Position numbers and translations under genes: made by a program. 64,000 bases of DNA from Methylobacterium durans (GTDB lineage Bacteria; Pseudomonadota; Alphaproteobacteria; Rhizobiales; Beijerinckiaceae): assembly GCF_003173715.1 (NCBI RefSeq), contig NZ_CP029550.1, forward strand, positions 2,542,001 through 2,606,000. The letters are read 5' to 3'. The notes under the pieces were generated by a model. The model searched no databases. It saw only the letters and a list, made by a program, of their open reading frames with translations, and had not been told where the DNA came from. This document shows positions 8,639 through 18,452 of this stretch, in pieces (the first letter of the stretch is position 1; each line of letters begins with the position of its first letter).

Positions 8639-9658
8639 GTGACGCCCGACCTGATCCTGCCCCATGACGGCGTGCTGCCGCAATTCGCCTCCCGCCCGGT
8701 CTGGTGCGGGCGGGGCAGCACGGTGATCGGCGCCGCGACCCTCGGCGCGCAGGCCTGGCTCGGCGACGACGCCGTGATCCGCGCCGACGGCCAGACCGTG
8801 ACCCTCGGCGACCGGCTCTGGCTCGGCCACCGCTCGACCGTGCACATCGCCACCTTCACCCACGGCACCCGCGTCGGGGACCGGGTGACGGTGGGGCGCA
8901 ACGCCGTGGTCCATGCCTGCGAGGTGGGCTCCGACGTGGTGATCGAGGACGACGTCGTCATCCTCGACGGCGCCACCGTCGAGAGCAGCGTGGTGATCGA
9001 GGCGGGCTCGACGGTGTTTCCCCGCGCGAACTTGGCCGCCGGCTTCGTCTACGCGGGCAGCCCCGCCAAGCCTAAGCGCCCGCTCACGCCCGAGGAGATC
9101 GCCGAGCGGGCCGAGCGCCTGCGGGAGGCCACCGGCGACAGCGCCCCCGTGCCGCCGGCCGACGAGCCGGACGTCGAGGAGAGCGTGTTCGTCGCCCGCA
9201 CCGCGCGGCTGCGCGGGCGCATCGCGCTCGGCGCCGGCTCGACCGTGCTGTTCTCCTGCGAATTGAGCGCGGAGGCCGGCCCGATCGTGGTCGGGGCCGA
9301 CACCAACATCCAAGACAACAGCGTCCTGCGCAGCCGGGGCGAGGGCATCGTGATCGGCCGCGACACCACGATCGGCCACAACGTGCGCATGGCCGATTGC
9401 CGGATCGGCGCTCGCAGCCTGATCGGTATCGGTGCCAGCATCGCGCCGGGCACCGTCATCGCCGACGACGTGATGCTGGCAGCCGGCGCCGCCACCGATC
9501 CGGGCCAACTCCTCGAGGGCGGCCAGCTCTGGGGCGGACGCCCGGCCCGGATTCTCGGTCCCCTCGACGCCGAGAAGCGCGCCATGATGAGCCGCATCGT
9601 CGAGGGCTATTGCGAACACGGGCGCGCCTACAAGACGCTGCAGGCCGAGGCCCCCTAG
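8639..9658 (+). CDS. Tandem gamma-carbonic-anhydrase-like (left-handed beta-helix) protein
   Basis: This 339-residue protein contains two hexapeptide-repeat beta-helix domains of the gamma-carbonic anhydrase type: domain 1 about residues 12-165 and domain 2 about 178-330. Against Cam, domain 1 keeps Arg48 and Asp50 (VIRAD), His69 and His92 but has Arg87 where the middle zinc His belongs. Domain 2 keeps Gln225 (NIQDN) and the middle His247 (IGH) but has Arg231 and Ala252 at the other two ligand positions. The start is GTG at 8639 with GAAGGA seven bases upstream; an in-frame ATG at 8585 lacks such a site. Activity, substrate and partners are unknown. Confidence 0.85.
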   Translation: MTPDLILPHDGVLPQFASRPVWCGRGSTVIGAATLGAQAWLGDDAVIRADGQTVTLGDRLWLGHRSTVHIATFTHGTRVGDRVTVGRNAVVHACEVGSDVVIEDDVVILDGATVESSVVIEAGSTVFPRANLAAGFVYAGSPAKPKRPLTPEEIAERAERLREATGDSAPVPPADEPDVEESVFVARTARLRGRIALGAGSTVLFSCELSAEAGPIVVGADTNIQDNSVLRSRGEGIVIGRDTTIGHNVRMADCRIGARSLIGIGASIAPGTVIADDVMLAAGAATDPGQLLEGGQLWGGRPARILGPLDAEKRAMMSRIVEGYCEHGRAYKTLQAEAP

Positions 9659-9665
9659 GCGGGCC

Positions 9666-10223
9666 TCAGGCCCCGTCGAACAGGCCGGTCGGCAGGCCGT
9701 CGAGGCTGCGGGCGTTCTTCTCGCGCCGGTAGGCGTCGAGCCCGGCCTCGCCCTTGGCGGCAGCCCAGCGGTCGAGGTTTTCCCGCTCGCCGCCATAGTC
9801 GAAGAGGGGCACCGCGTAGCCGCAGGAGGTCTGCACGAGGTCGATGGCGATGTGCACGATCTGGCGGGCGCCGGGCGGCTCCGTGCCTCCGAAGGCCGTG
9901 TCGAGGAGGCGCGCGTAGTCCGCGCCGCCCCGCGCCAGGACCGAGCCCCGCCCGTAGAGCCGAAGGATCATCGGCAGGCCCTCGAACGCGCAGAGCATCA
10001 GGGTCAGGCGCCCGTCGGCGCGGAGATGCGCCGCGGTCTCGTTGCCACTGCCGGTGAGGTCGAGATAGGCCGCCTCCGTGTCGCCGAGGATGCGCAACTC
10101 CCGCGTGCTGCGCGGCGACACGTTCACCCGCGTGCCCGCAGCCGCCGAGGCCGTGAAGAAAACGTGCTGGCGCCCGATGAAATCGCGCAGGCGCTCGTCG
10201 AGCCGTGGGAATTGCTTGGCCAT
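9666..10223 (-). CDS. Pyridoxamine 5'-phosphate oxidase family protein
   Basis: This 185-residue flavin-binding-fold protein (split barrel) has typical blocks: FFTASAAAGTRVNVSPRS, AAYLDLTGSGNETAAHL, LTLMLCAFEG and ILRLYGRG. These match the PPOX-class FMN-dependent proteins of the Rv1155/HugZ-like broad group. It is not the PdxH enzyme, whose C-terminal block is missing. The ATG at 10223 has AAAGGCGAG upstream. It starts 25 bp after the stop of the TetR gene on the same strand, so the two probably form one operon. The physiological substrate is unknown. Confidence 0.85.
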   Translation of the reverse strand: MAKQFPRLDERLRDFIGRQHVFFTASAAAGTRVNVSPRSTRELRILGDTEAAYLDLTGSGNETAAHLRADGRLTLMLCAFEGLPMILRLYGRGSVLARGGADYARLLDTAFGGTEPPGARQIVHIAIDLVQTSCGYAVPLFDYGGERENLDRWAAAKGEAGLDAYRREKNARSLDGLPTGLFDGA

Positions 10224-10248
10224 GAATGCGCTCGCCTTTCAACACCGA

Positions 10249-10899
10249 TCACCCGAGGAACCGCCCGACCAGCATCCGCCCGAGCGCGCGGGGCGATTCC
10301 GCGGTCAGCATGGCGAGCTTGCGGGAGGTCGAGAGGGCGGCGAGCCCGTGAAGCGCGGCCCAGAGGGCCGCCACCGCCTGCCGCCGCTCCTCCGCCTCCG
10401 GGATCAGCGGCGCGAGGACCGCGTCGACCGGGCGGATCGCTTCGGAGAGCGCCTCCGCGTACCAGTCCGGGAAGGCGGCGCCGGGCACGGTCGTGTATTC
10501 CGAGACGAGGCTCCACACCGCCGGATCCTCCGCCACGAAGGCGAGGTAGGCGTCGGCCAGCGCCAGCGCGTTGTCGCGCGCCGACACCTCCGGCCGGGTT
10601 GCCGCGACGAGGGTGTCGCGCAGGCGCCCGAAGGTGCGGGCGTTGACCCGCAGCACCACCTGATCGAGGTCGCCGACCGCGTTGTAGATCGAGTTCGGCG
10701 CGTAGCCGATCGCGCCCGCGAGGCGGCGCATCCCGAGGCCGCGCAGGCCCTCGGCCCGGAGGAGGCCCTCGGCCGTCTCCGTCACCAGGGTGAGGAAGGC
10801 CTCTCGGTCGTGCTCGCCGCGCGGACCGGTGCCGCGCCGCGTCTCTCGCTTTCCCGCCACCTTTGTCCCGTATCCTCGAAATCGCGTGCGCACCCGCAC
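10249..10899 (-). CDS. TetR/AcrR-family transcriptional regulator
   Basis: This is a 216-residue regulator. The N-terminal helix-turn-helix (about 29-75) reads AEGLRGLGMRRLAGAIGYAPNSIYNAVGD. The C-terminal ligand-binding domain contains WAALHGLAAL, the WHG motif of the TetR_C_33 group. The GTG at 10899 is preceded by AAGG; an alternative GTG at 10893 is possible. It is divergent from the lipid-remodelling gene at 11070. Two copies of a 15-bp inverted repeat lie between them, suggesting that it represses both itself and that gene. Confidence 0.87.
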   Translation of the reverse strand: MRVRTRFRGYGTKVAGKRETRRGTGPRGEHDREAFLTLVTETAEGLLRAEGLRGLGMRRLAGAIGYAPNSIYNAVGDLDQVVLRVNARTFGRLRDTLVAATRPEVSARDNALALADAYLAFVAEDPAVWSLVSEYTTVPGAAFPDWYAEALSEAIRPVDAVLAPLIPEAEERRQAVAALWAALHGLAALSTSRKLAMLTAESPRALGRMLVGRFLG

Positions 10900-10916
10900 T
10901 CCACGGGCCTTCTAGA

Positions 10917-10931
10917 TTGCACGGCGTGCAA
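10917..10931. promoter_or_regulatory. Candidate TetR operator, copy 1
   Basis: The sequence TTGCACGGCGTGCAA is a perfect inverted repeat with 6-bp arms and a 3-bp centre, 18 bp upstream of the TetR start codon. It shares 12 of 15 positions with a second copy at 10969. The location suggests autorepression. Binding is inferred. Confidence 0.5.
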
Positions 10932-10964
10932 ATTCAACCTTGCGGACCGAATAGGCCGGATCTA

Positions 10965-10987
10965 GTTTTTGCACATCGTTCAAAAAC
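10965..10987. promoter_or_regulatory. Candidate TetR operator, copy 2, inside a larger palindrome
   Basis: GTTTTTG at 10965-10971 and CAAAAAC at 10981-10987 form a perfect 7-bp inverted repeat. Inside it, 10969-10983 reads TTGCACATCGTTCAA, matching the first copy (TTGCAC-N3-GTKCAA). Copy starts are 52 bp apart. This copy lies nearer the divergent gene at 11070 and could control it. Confidence 0.45.
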
Positions 10988-11069
10988 GGCGGCCGCAACC
11001 TGCGGACGAAACCGAATTTGACGCTTCACCATTCGGCGGGCAGTCATGCGCTCAGCCGGGGAGGCAACC

Positions 11070-14000
11070 ATGTTCCGCTCGCTGATGACGGCGCGTCGCT
11101 TCGCGCCCTTGTTCTGGTGCCAGTTCTTCTCGGCCTTCAACGACAACTTCCTCAAGAACGCCCTCGCCTTCCTGATCCTGTTCAAGATCGGCGCGCATGA
11201 TCCGGGGCATTCCGGCATCCTGATCACGCTGGCGAGCGCCGTCTTCATCGGCCCGTTCTTCATCCTGTCCGGCCTCGGCGGCCAGCTCGCCGACCGCTAC
11301 GACAAGGCCCTCATGGCCCGCCGGCTCAAGTTCGCCGAGATCTTCGCCGCCGCTGCAGCCGTCCTCGGCTTCTTCCTCCACTCCGTGCCCGTCCTGTTCG
11401 TGGCGCTCGGCCTGTTCGGGGTGATCGCGGCCCTGTTCGGTCCCATCAAGTACGGCATCCTGCCCGACCACCTGCGGCGCGAGGAGCTGCCGGCCGGCAA
11501 CGCGCTCGTCGAGGGCGCGACCTTCCTGGCGATCCTGCTCGGCACGATCGTGGCGGGGCTCGCCACCGCCGCGGGCGGCAGCGGGGCGGCCTTCGGCGCC
11601 ATGATCATGGGCTTCGCCCTGCTGTGCTGGCTCTCGGCCCGGCTGATCCCCGGACCGGGGAGGGCGCGCCGGATCTCAAGGTCGATCCCAACGTCGCCCG
11701 CTCCACCCGCGACCTCCTGCGCGACCTCTGGGCCGATTCGCGCCTGTGGCGCGGCTCCGTGATCGTGAGCTGGTTCTGGCTCGTCGGCGCCGTCGTGCTG
11801 TCGCTGCTGCCGGTCCTCGTGAAGTCGGGTCTCAACGGCTCCGAGACGGTGGTGACGCTGCTCCTCGCCACCTTCTCGGTCGGCATCGCGCTGGGCTCCG
11901 GCCTCGCCTCCTGGCTCGCGAGCGGGCGCATCGTGCTGCTGCCGGTCCCGGTCGGCGCGGTGCTGATGGGCCTGTTCGGCCTCGACCTCGCCTGGACGGT
12001 GGCGCACCTGCCCCCCGCCTCGGGCCCGATGGTCGGCGCGGCCGAGTTCCTGCGCACCGGCACGGGCCTGCGCGTGGCGATCGACTTCCTCGGCCTCGCT
12101 ATGGCGGGCGGCCTCTACATCGTGCCCTCCTTCGCCGCGGTGCAGGCCTGGACAGACAAGGCCAAGCGCGCCCGCGTCATCGGCGCCGTCAACGTGCTCA
12201 CCGCCGCCTTCATGGTGGCGGGCACCCTGGCGCTCGCCGCGCTCCAGGGCGCCGGCTTCTCGATGGCCGCGCTGCTGGCGCTCGTCGCGATCCTCAACCT
12301 GATCGTCGGCGCGGTGATCTTCGCGACGCTGCCCACGAGCCCGTTCCGCGACTTCCTGTCGATCCTGTTCCGCGCCTTCTACCGGCTGGAGGTGCGGGGT
12401 CTGGAGAACGTCGAGAAGGCGGGACCGAACGCCATCATCGCCCTGAATCACGTCTCCTTCCTCGACGCGCCGCTCGCCCTCTCGCTCCTGGAGCAGGAGC
12501 CCGTCTTCGCCATCGATCACGGCATCGCGCAGCGCTGGTGGGTGAAGCCCTTCCTGAAGATCACCAAGGCGATGCCGCTCGACCCGACGCGGCCGCTCGC
12601 CACCCGCACGCTGATCAACGCGGTGAAGGCCGGCGAGACGCTGATCATCTTCCCCGAGGGGCGCCTGACGGTCACGGGCAGCCTGATGAAGGTCTACGAC
12701 GGCGCCGGCCTCATCGCCGACAAGTCGGGGGCGATGGTGGTCCCGGTGAAGATCGAGGGTCTGGAACAGACCGCCTTCTCGCGTCTTTCGCGCGCCCAGG
12801 TCCGCCGCCGCTGGTGGCCGAAGGTCACCGTGACGGTGCTGGAACCGGTCCGGCTCTCGGTCGACCCGGAGCTGAAGGGCAAGGCGCGGCGGCAGGCGGC
12901 GGGCGCGGCCCTCTACGGCATCATGTCGGACCTCGTCTTCCGCACCGCCGACATCGACCGCGGCCTGATGGAGGCCCTGATCGAGGCGGGCGACCGCCAC
13001 GGCTGGCGCCGCACGGCGGTCGAGGATCCGATCGGCGGCACGCTCTCCTACGGCCGCCTCGTGATGGGCGCCAACATCCTGGCCCGCAAGCTGATGCCGC
13101 TCGCCCCCGTGGGCCGGCCCGTCGGGGTGATGCTGCCGAACGCCAACGGCGCGGCCGTCACCTTCTTCGCGCTCGCCTCGGCCGGCCGGGTCCCCGCGAT
13201 GATCAACTTCTCGGCCGGGCCCGCCAACATCCTCTCGGCCTGCAAGGCGGCCGAGGTGCGCACGGTGCTCACCTCCCGCGCCTTCATCGAGAAGGGCCGG
13301 CTGACCGGCCTGATCGAGGCGATCCGCGGCGAGGTCGAGATCCTCTACCTCGAGGACGTTCGCGCCACCGTGTCCCTCGGCGACAAGGTCCGGGGCTTCC
13401 TCCGCCCCCGCAAGCCCATCGTGGCGCGAAAAGGAGACGACCCGGCCGCGATCCTGTTCACCTCGGGGTCCGAGGGCACGCCGAAGGGCGTGGTGCTCGC
13501 CAACCGCAACATGCTGGCGAACACCGCCCAGGCCGCCGCCCGCATCGATTTCGGCCGCACCGACAAGGTCTTCAACGTGCTGCCGGTGTTCCACGCCTTC
13601 GGGCTGACGGTCGGCCTCGTGCTGCCGCTGGTCTCGGGCGTCCCGGTCTATCTCTATCCCTCGCCGCTGCATTACCGGATCGTGCCGGAGCTGATCTACG
13701 GCTCGAACAGCACCATCCTGTTCGGGACCGACACGTTCCTGGCGGGCTACGCCCGCGCCGCCCATGCCTACGACCTGCGCTCGCTCCGCTACGTGCTCGC
13801 GGGCGCCGAGGCGGTGAAGGACTCGACCCGGCGGACCTGGGCGGAAAAGTTCGGCCTGCGGATCCTCGAAGGCTACGGCGTCACCGAGTGCGGCCCGGTC
13901 CTGGCGCTCAACACCCCGATGTTCAACCGCTTCGGCACGGTCGGCCGGCTGATGCCCGGCATGGAGGCGCGGCTCGAATCCGTGCCCGGCATCGAGGCGG

Positions 14001-14482
14001 GCGGGCGCCTCTTCGTGCGCGGGCCGAACATCATGCTCGGCTACCTCCGCGCCGAGAAGCCGGGCGTGCTGGAGCCGCCCGCGGACGGCTGGCACGACAC
14101 CGGCGACATCGTGACGACCGACCCCCTCGGCTTCATCACCATCAAGGGCCGCGCCAAGCGCTTCGCCAAGGTCGCGGGCGAGATGGTCTCGCTCGCCGCC
14201 GTCGAGGCCCTCGCCGCCGATCTCTGGCCGGATGCGCCGAGCGCCGTCGCGGCGGTGCCGGACGCGCGCAAGGGCGAGCGGCTGATCCTGTTCACCGAGC
14301 GGAAGGGCGCGACGCGGGCCGAGTACCAGAGCTTCGCCAAGGGCCGCGGGGCCACCGAGATCGCGATCCCCGCCGAGGTGGTGATCCTCGACCGGATCCC
14401 GATGCTCGGTACCGGCAAGGTCGATCAGGTCGGCGTCACGCGGCTCGCCCGCGAGCGGGCGCAGGCGGTGGAGGCGGCGTAG
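11070..14482 (+). pseudogene. aas: MFS/acyltransferase/acyl-ACP synthetase fusion (Aas-like), frame broken at 11648-11651
   Basis: With one base restored this encodes about 1137 residues in three modules. The first is an LplT-like MFS permease (about 1-420; CQFFSAFNDNFLKNAL near the start). The second is a PlsC acyltransferase (HVSFLD near 460, FPEGR near 528). The third is an AMP-binding acyl-ACP synthetase (FTSGSEGTPKG near 800; GYGVTECGP). Together these import and re-acylate lysophospholipids. The frame breaks after SARLIP, where CCCC at 11648-11651 would need a fifth C to continue into TGEGAPDLKVDP. Both sides are well conserved, so a sequence error is more likely than decay. It probably answers to the divergent TetR regulator. 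Confidence 0.85.
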
Positions 14483-14536
14483 GGCTCATCCAGGCCGAGA
14501 GACGGGGCCTCGACCCGCTTCATGCAGCCCACGGCA

Positions 14537-14566
14537 CGCCCCCTCTCCCGAACGGGAGAGGGGGCG
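14537..14566. terminator. Perfect 14-bp-arm palindrome between convergent genes
   Basis: Arms CGCCCCCTCTCCCG and CGGGAGAGGGGGCG flank a two-base loop (AA). It sits between the stop of the Aas-like gene and the stop of bioF, so it can act as a bidirectional terminator, although no T-run follows. The core CCTCTCCCG/CGGGAGAGG recurs near 42775 and 42893 and, degraded, near 49953, so it also belongs to a dispersed repeat family. Confidence 0.55.
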
Positions 14567-14573
14567 CCGTCGA

Positions 14574-15699
14574 TCAGCGCAAGTCCCGCACCGCCTCCGC
14601 CAGAGCGTCGACCTGCGCCTCGGTATGCGCCGCCGACAGGGCGATCCGCAGGCGGGCGGTGCCGGCCGGCACGGTGGGCGGACGGATGGCGACGACGAGA
14701 AATCCCCGGGCCTCCAGTGCCGTGGAGAGCGCGAGCGCCGCTTCCGCCTCGCCGACCAGCACCGGCACCACCGCGCTCTCGGCTTCCGGCAACCCGAGCC
14801 GGGCGGTGAGGCGGCGGGCGAGCCGCAGGGGCCGGGCGGCGCTCGGGCTCCGCCTCCAGGATGTCGAGGGCGGCGAGGGCGGCGGCCGCGGAGGCCGGCG
14901 GCAGGCCCGTCGTGTAGACGAAGCTGCGCGCCCGGCTCGTCAGGAGGTCGATCACGGCCCGGCTCGCGCAGACGTAGCCCCCGTAGGAGCCGAGGCTCTT
15001 CGAGAGCGTGCCCATCTCGAGCGGCGCCCGCGTGCCGGCCTCGACCACACCGAGGCCGTGCGCGTCGTCGACAAGGGTCCAGGCGTCGAAATCCGCCGCC
15101 AGCGCCAGCATCTCCGGGAGGGGCGCCCGGTCCCCGTCCATGCTGAAGACCCGCTCGGTCAGGATCAGCGCCCGCTTGTGCGCCGGCCGGTGCCGGTCGA
15201 GGAGGCGCCGCAGGTCGGCGAGATCGTTGTGGCGGAAGCGGACCACCTCCGCGCCCGAGACCCGCGCCCCCGCCCACAGGCAGGAATGGGAGAGCGCGTC
15301 CGCGAGCACGAGGTCGCGGGGCCCGACGAGGGCCGGCGTGATGCCGAGATTGGCGAGATAGCCGCTGCCGAAGACGAGAGCCGCCTCCTTGCCCTTGTGG
15401 TGGGCGAGCCGCTCCTCCAGCGCGGCGAGGAGCGGGTGGTTGCCGGTCACGAGCCGGGAGCCGCCCGCGCCGGCGCCGTAGCGCGCCGTCGCACCTTGCG
15501 CCGCCGCGATCACCCGCGGCTCGTTCGCGAGGCCGAGATAGTCGTTGCAGGAGAAGGAGACCAGGGTGCGGCCGTCGCGCTCGGCCAGGGCGCCCGCGCT
15601 GCGGATCGTCGGCCGCAGGCGGCGGCGCAGGGCCGATGCGTCGAGCTCGGCAAGCTTCCGCTGCGCGAAGGTTTCGAGGCTCGTTCCGGAATCGGACAT
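14574..15699 (-). pseudogene. bioF: 8-amino-7-oxononanoate synthase, frame broken near 14845
   Basis: BioF condenses pimeloyl-ACP with L-alanine in biotin synthesis (PLP-dependent). The ATG at 15699 opens SDSGTSLETFAQRKLAELD. Conserved parts are SFSCNDYLGLA, GSGGSR-like GAGGSRLVTGN, DDAHGLGVV and the PLP-lysine block MGTLSKSLGSYGG. After [10 protein letters not shown] the protein continues in another frame ([28 protein letters not shown]). The change equals one extra base or two missing bases in the GC-rich stretch around 14838-14850. Restored length is about 374 residues, normal for BioF. It is divergent from bioA. Error seems likelier than decay. Confidence 0.87.
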
Positions 15700-15794
15700 G
15701 CGGCCTGAAGGCTCCCGCTGCTGCCCGGATGTCAAGCGCCGGCCCTTGCGCCGCCCCTTGACCGCGCCGCCCGGGCGCCGCAATCCCGGCCGCG

Positions 15795-17047
15795 ATGCCC
15801 GCGCACGACACCCATCTCTGGCGGCCCTACACGCAGATGAAGGCGGCGACCCCGCCGCTCGAGGCGGTGCGCACCCACGGCAGCCGCATCGTGCTCGCCG
15901 ACGGGCGGGAGCTTATCGACGGCATCGCCTCGTGGTGGACGGCGGTGCACGGCTACAACCACCCCCACATACGCGAGGCCCTGGTCGCCCAGGCCGAGGC
16001 GATGCCGCACGTGATGTTCGGCGGCCTCACCCACGCCCCGGCCGAGCGCCTGGCTTCCCGCCTCGCCGCCCTGTTGCCGGGGACCTCGACCACGTCTTCT
16101 TCACGGATTCTGGCTCGGTCGCCGTCGAGGTCGCCCTCAAGATGGCGGTCCAGCTCTGGATCAACCGCGGCGTCGCGGGTCGGACCCGGATCCTCGCCTT
16201 CCGCGAGGGCTATCACGGCGACACGCTGGGTGCGATGTCGGTCTGCGATCCGGACGAGGGCATGCACCGCCGCTTCGGCGCCTATCTGCCGGGCCAAGTC
16301 TTCCGCGACCTTCCCCGCGACGCGGAGACGAGCGCGGCCCTCGACGCGGCGCTGGCCCGCCACGGCTCCGAACTCGCCGCCGTCATCGTCGAGCCCCTGG
16401 TGCAGGGGGCCGGCGGCATGCGGATGCATCCGCCCGAGACGCTGGCGACGATCGCCCGGCTCGCCCGCCGCCACGGCCTGCCGCTCATCCTCGACGAGAT
16501 CTTCACGGGCTTCGGGCGCACCGGCACGCTGTTCGCCTGCGAGCAGGCGGGGATCGTGCCCGACATCCTCTGCCTGTCGAAGGCGCTGACCGGGGGCACA
16601 ATGGCGCTCGCCGCCACGGTCGCCCGCACCGAGGTCTTCGAGGGCTTCTGGTCGGACGATCCGGCCGCGGCGCTGATGCACGGGCCGACCTTCATGGCGA
16701 ACCCGCTGGCCTGCGCGGCGGCCAATGCCAGCCTCGACCTATTCGAGCGTGAGCCTCGCCTGGACCAGGCCCGCGCCATCGGCGCCCGCCTCGCCGAGGG
16801 GCTGGCGCAGCTGGCTCGACTTTCGGGCGTCCGGGACGTGCGGACGCTCGGCGCGATCGGCGTCGTGCAGTTCGCATCGCCGCCCGATCTCGCGGCGCTG
16901 AAGCGCGGGCTCGTCGCGCGCGGCACCTGGGTGCGTCCCTTCGGCGACATCCTCTACCTCACGCCCGCCCTCACCATCGGGCCGGGCGATCTCGACCACC
17001 TGCTGGCGAGCGTGAATGCGGGCGTGCGGGAAGCGGTTTCCGCCTGA
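15795..17047 (+). pseudogene. bioA: Adenosylmethionine-8-amino-7-oxononanoate aminotransferase, frame broken at 16078-16081
   Basis: BioA makes 7,8-diaminopelargonate from KAPA using SAM as amino donor. The first 95 residues (LWRPYTQMKAATPP, DGIASWWTAVHGYNHP, VMFGGLTHAPAE) are in one frame. The rest (FFTDSGSVAVEVALKMA, YHGDTLGAMSVCDP, LILDEIFTGFGRTG, LCLSKALTGG with the PLP lysine, HGPTFMANPLACAAA) is in another. Adding one G to the GGGG run at 16078-16081 joins them into 417 residues, the usual length. It is divergent from bioF with a 95-bp gap that must hold both promoters. A sequence error is the simplest explanation. Confidence 0.88.
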
Positions 17048-17151
17048 GACGGTGCTGCAACCCGGAGGATGGTTCCACAGTTGGGATTGCGACGCGGTTT
17101 GCCGGGACGCCTGCCCCGCGCGCCGGCCCTGGACCTGGGAGGACGCACACG

Positions 17152-17541
17152 GTGACGAACGAGACGACGAGCCCCTCGGACGACCGGCCCGTGATTCTCC
17201 TCGTCGAGGATGAGGCTCTCACCATCATGGATCTCGGAGACGTGCTGGAGAACGGCGGCTACGAGACCGTGCAATGCGCTTCCGCGGAGCGGGCGCTCAG
17301 CATCCTGCAGGCGCGGCCCGACATCTGCGGCCTCGTCACCGACGTCGAATTGTCGGGGCGCACCAACGGGTTCGACCTCGCCAACTCGGTGGCGGAAGCG
17401 CGGCCGCAGCTGCCCATCGTCATCGTCTCGGGCCGCGCGGCGCCGGATCCCGAGCGGATGCCGGCCGGCGCCCGCTTCATCGCCCGCCCCTGCAGCGGCG
17501 AGGACATCCTCGACCAGCTGAGGAGCCTGCTCCCCTGCTGA
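17152..17541 (+). CDS. Single-domain response regulator (CheY-like)
   Basis: This 129-residue protein is a receiver domain only. The N-terminal acidic pair lies in ILLVEDEAL, and the phosphoacceptor Asp is in LVTDVELSG. The switch Ser is in IVIVSGRA. The usual Lys of the KP motif is replaced by Arg (FIARPCSGED). It has no output domain, so it would act by protein contact or as a phosphate sink. The GTG at 17152 is preceded by GGGAGGAC, a strong site. No kinase is adjacent, so the partner is unknown. Confidence 0.85.
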   Translation: MTNETTSPSDDRPVILLVEDEALTIMDLGDVLENGGYETVQCASAERALSILQARPDICGLVTDVELSGRTNGFDLANSVAEARPQLPIVIVSGRAAPDPERMPAGARFIARPCSGEDILDQLRSLLPC

Positions 17542-17693
17542 GGCGGCCCGGGTAGGGATCGCCGCCCAGCGCTGTCATCGCAGCTTCACACGAACGCGCG
17601 ACATGCCGTTCCGGTCGGACTCGACCCCTCGCGGGGCCGGGCGTTCGGCCTTGGCCGTTTCGGCCGGACAGGCAGCGTGAGAAGGTGTAGGCG

Positions 17694-18377
17694 ATGAGAG
17701 CGGCGGAGGATGGTCTGTCGGCCGCGTCGAGCGACGAAGTCTCCGGCATGCAGGCGAGCGGCAAGGTCAAGCCGGCCAAGGAAGCCAGCAAGGATCCCGG
17801 CAAGGATTCCGCCCTCGCTGAGGGCCGGTCCGCGCGGGAGGCGCAGAGGCGCCTCCGGCCTCCGGGCGCCAAGAGCGTGGGCTGGGCCCTCGTCCAGGCG
17901 GCCCGCCTCCACCGCTCCCGCATCGGCGACCGGCTGGCCGCCCTCGACCTGTTCGCCGGCCAGGAGCAGGTGGTGCAGGCGCTCGCCGCCGCCGGCACCA
18001 TGACGATGGGCGATCTCGCTGCGACCCTGCGGGTGCGCCCGCCCACCGCCTCGAAGACGATCTCGCGGCTCGCCGCCCTCGGCTTCGTGGAGCGACGGGC
18101 CGAGGCCGGCGACGGCCGCATCGTGCGGGTGCGGCTCACCGAGACGGGTCTTGCCCGGGCGGCCGCGATCGAGCGCCTCTGGGACGAGGTCGAGGCCGAG
18201 CTGCTCGACGGGTTCGACAACAAGGAGCGCCGCCGCCTGCGCAAGCTCTTGCGCAAGGTGGCCCGCAATCTCGCCGACGTCACGGGCGCCGTGGGACACG
18301 AGGCGGAGGCCGAGATCGACGGCGAGGACGAGGACGAGGCGCTGATCGCGCCTGACGTCCTGGCCCGCCCGCTTTGA
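17694..18377 (+). CDS. MarR-type winged-helix transcriptional regulator
   Basis: This is a 227-residue protein. Residues about 1-60 are an unusual low-complexity extension rich in Ala, Lys, Ser and Asp (KVKPAKEASKDPGKDSA). A MarR-type winged helix follows (about 65-190), with TMGDLAATLRVRPPTASKTI as the DNA-binding region, LGFVERRAEAGDGRIVRVRLTE as the wing and ARAAAIERLW after it. The C-terminus is acidic (EAEAEIDGEDEDEALIAP). The ATG at 17694 lies after GAAGGTGTAGGCG. Ligand and targets are unknown. Confidence 0.8.
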   Translation: MRAAEDGLSAASSDEVSGMQASGKVKPAKEASKDPGKDSALAEGRSAREAQRRLRPPGAKSVGWALVQAARLHRSRIGDRLAALDLFAGQEQVVQALAAAGTMTMGDLAATLRVRPPTASKTISRLAALGFVERRAEAGDGRIVRVRLTETGLARAAAIERLWDEVEAELLDGFDNKERRRLRKLLRKVARNLADVTGAVGHEAEAEIDGEDEDEALIAPDVLARPL

Positions 18378-18452
18378 GGATCGGGCGGGCTGGGTCCGCG
18401 CTGGCGGACCGGGCGCGGCCGAATGCCCGAGGAACCGGCCGTGCGGGGCGCC

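Noticed and set aside
11046..17047. Interpreting aas, bioF and bioA as true pseudogenes in a decaying region
   Set aside because: Intact core genes surround them, protein conservation is high on both sides of each break, and the same type of break recurs 30-40 kb away in unrelated genes.
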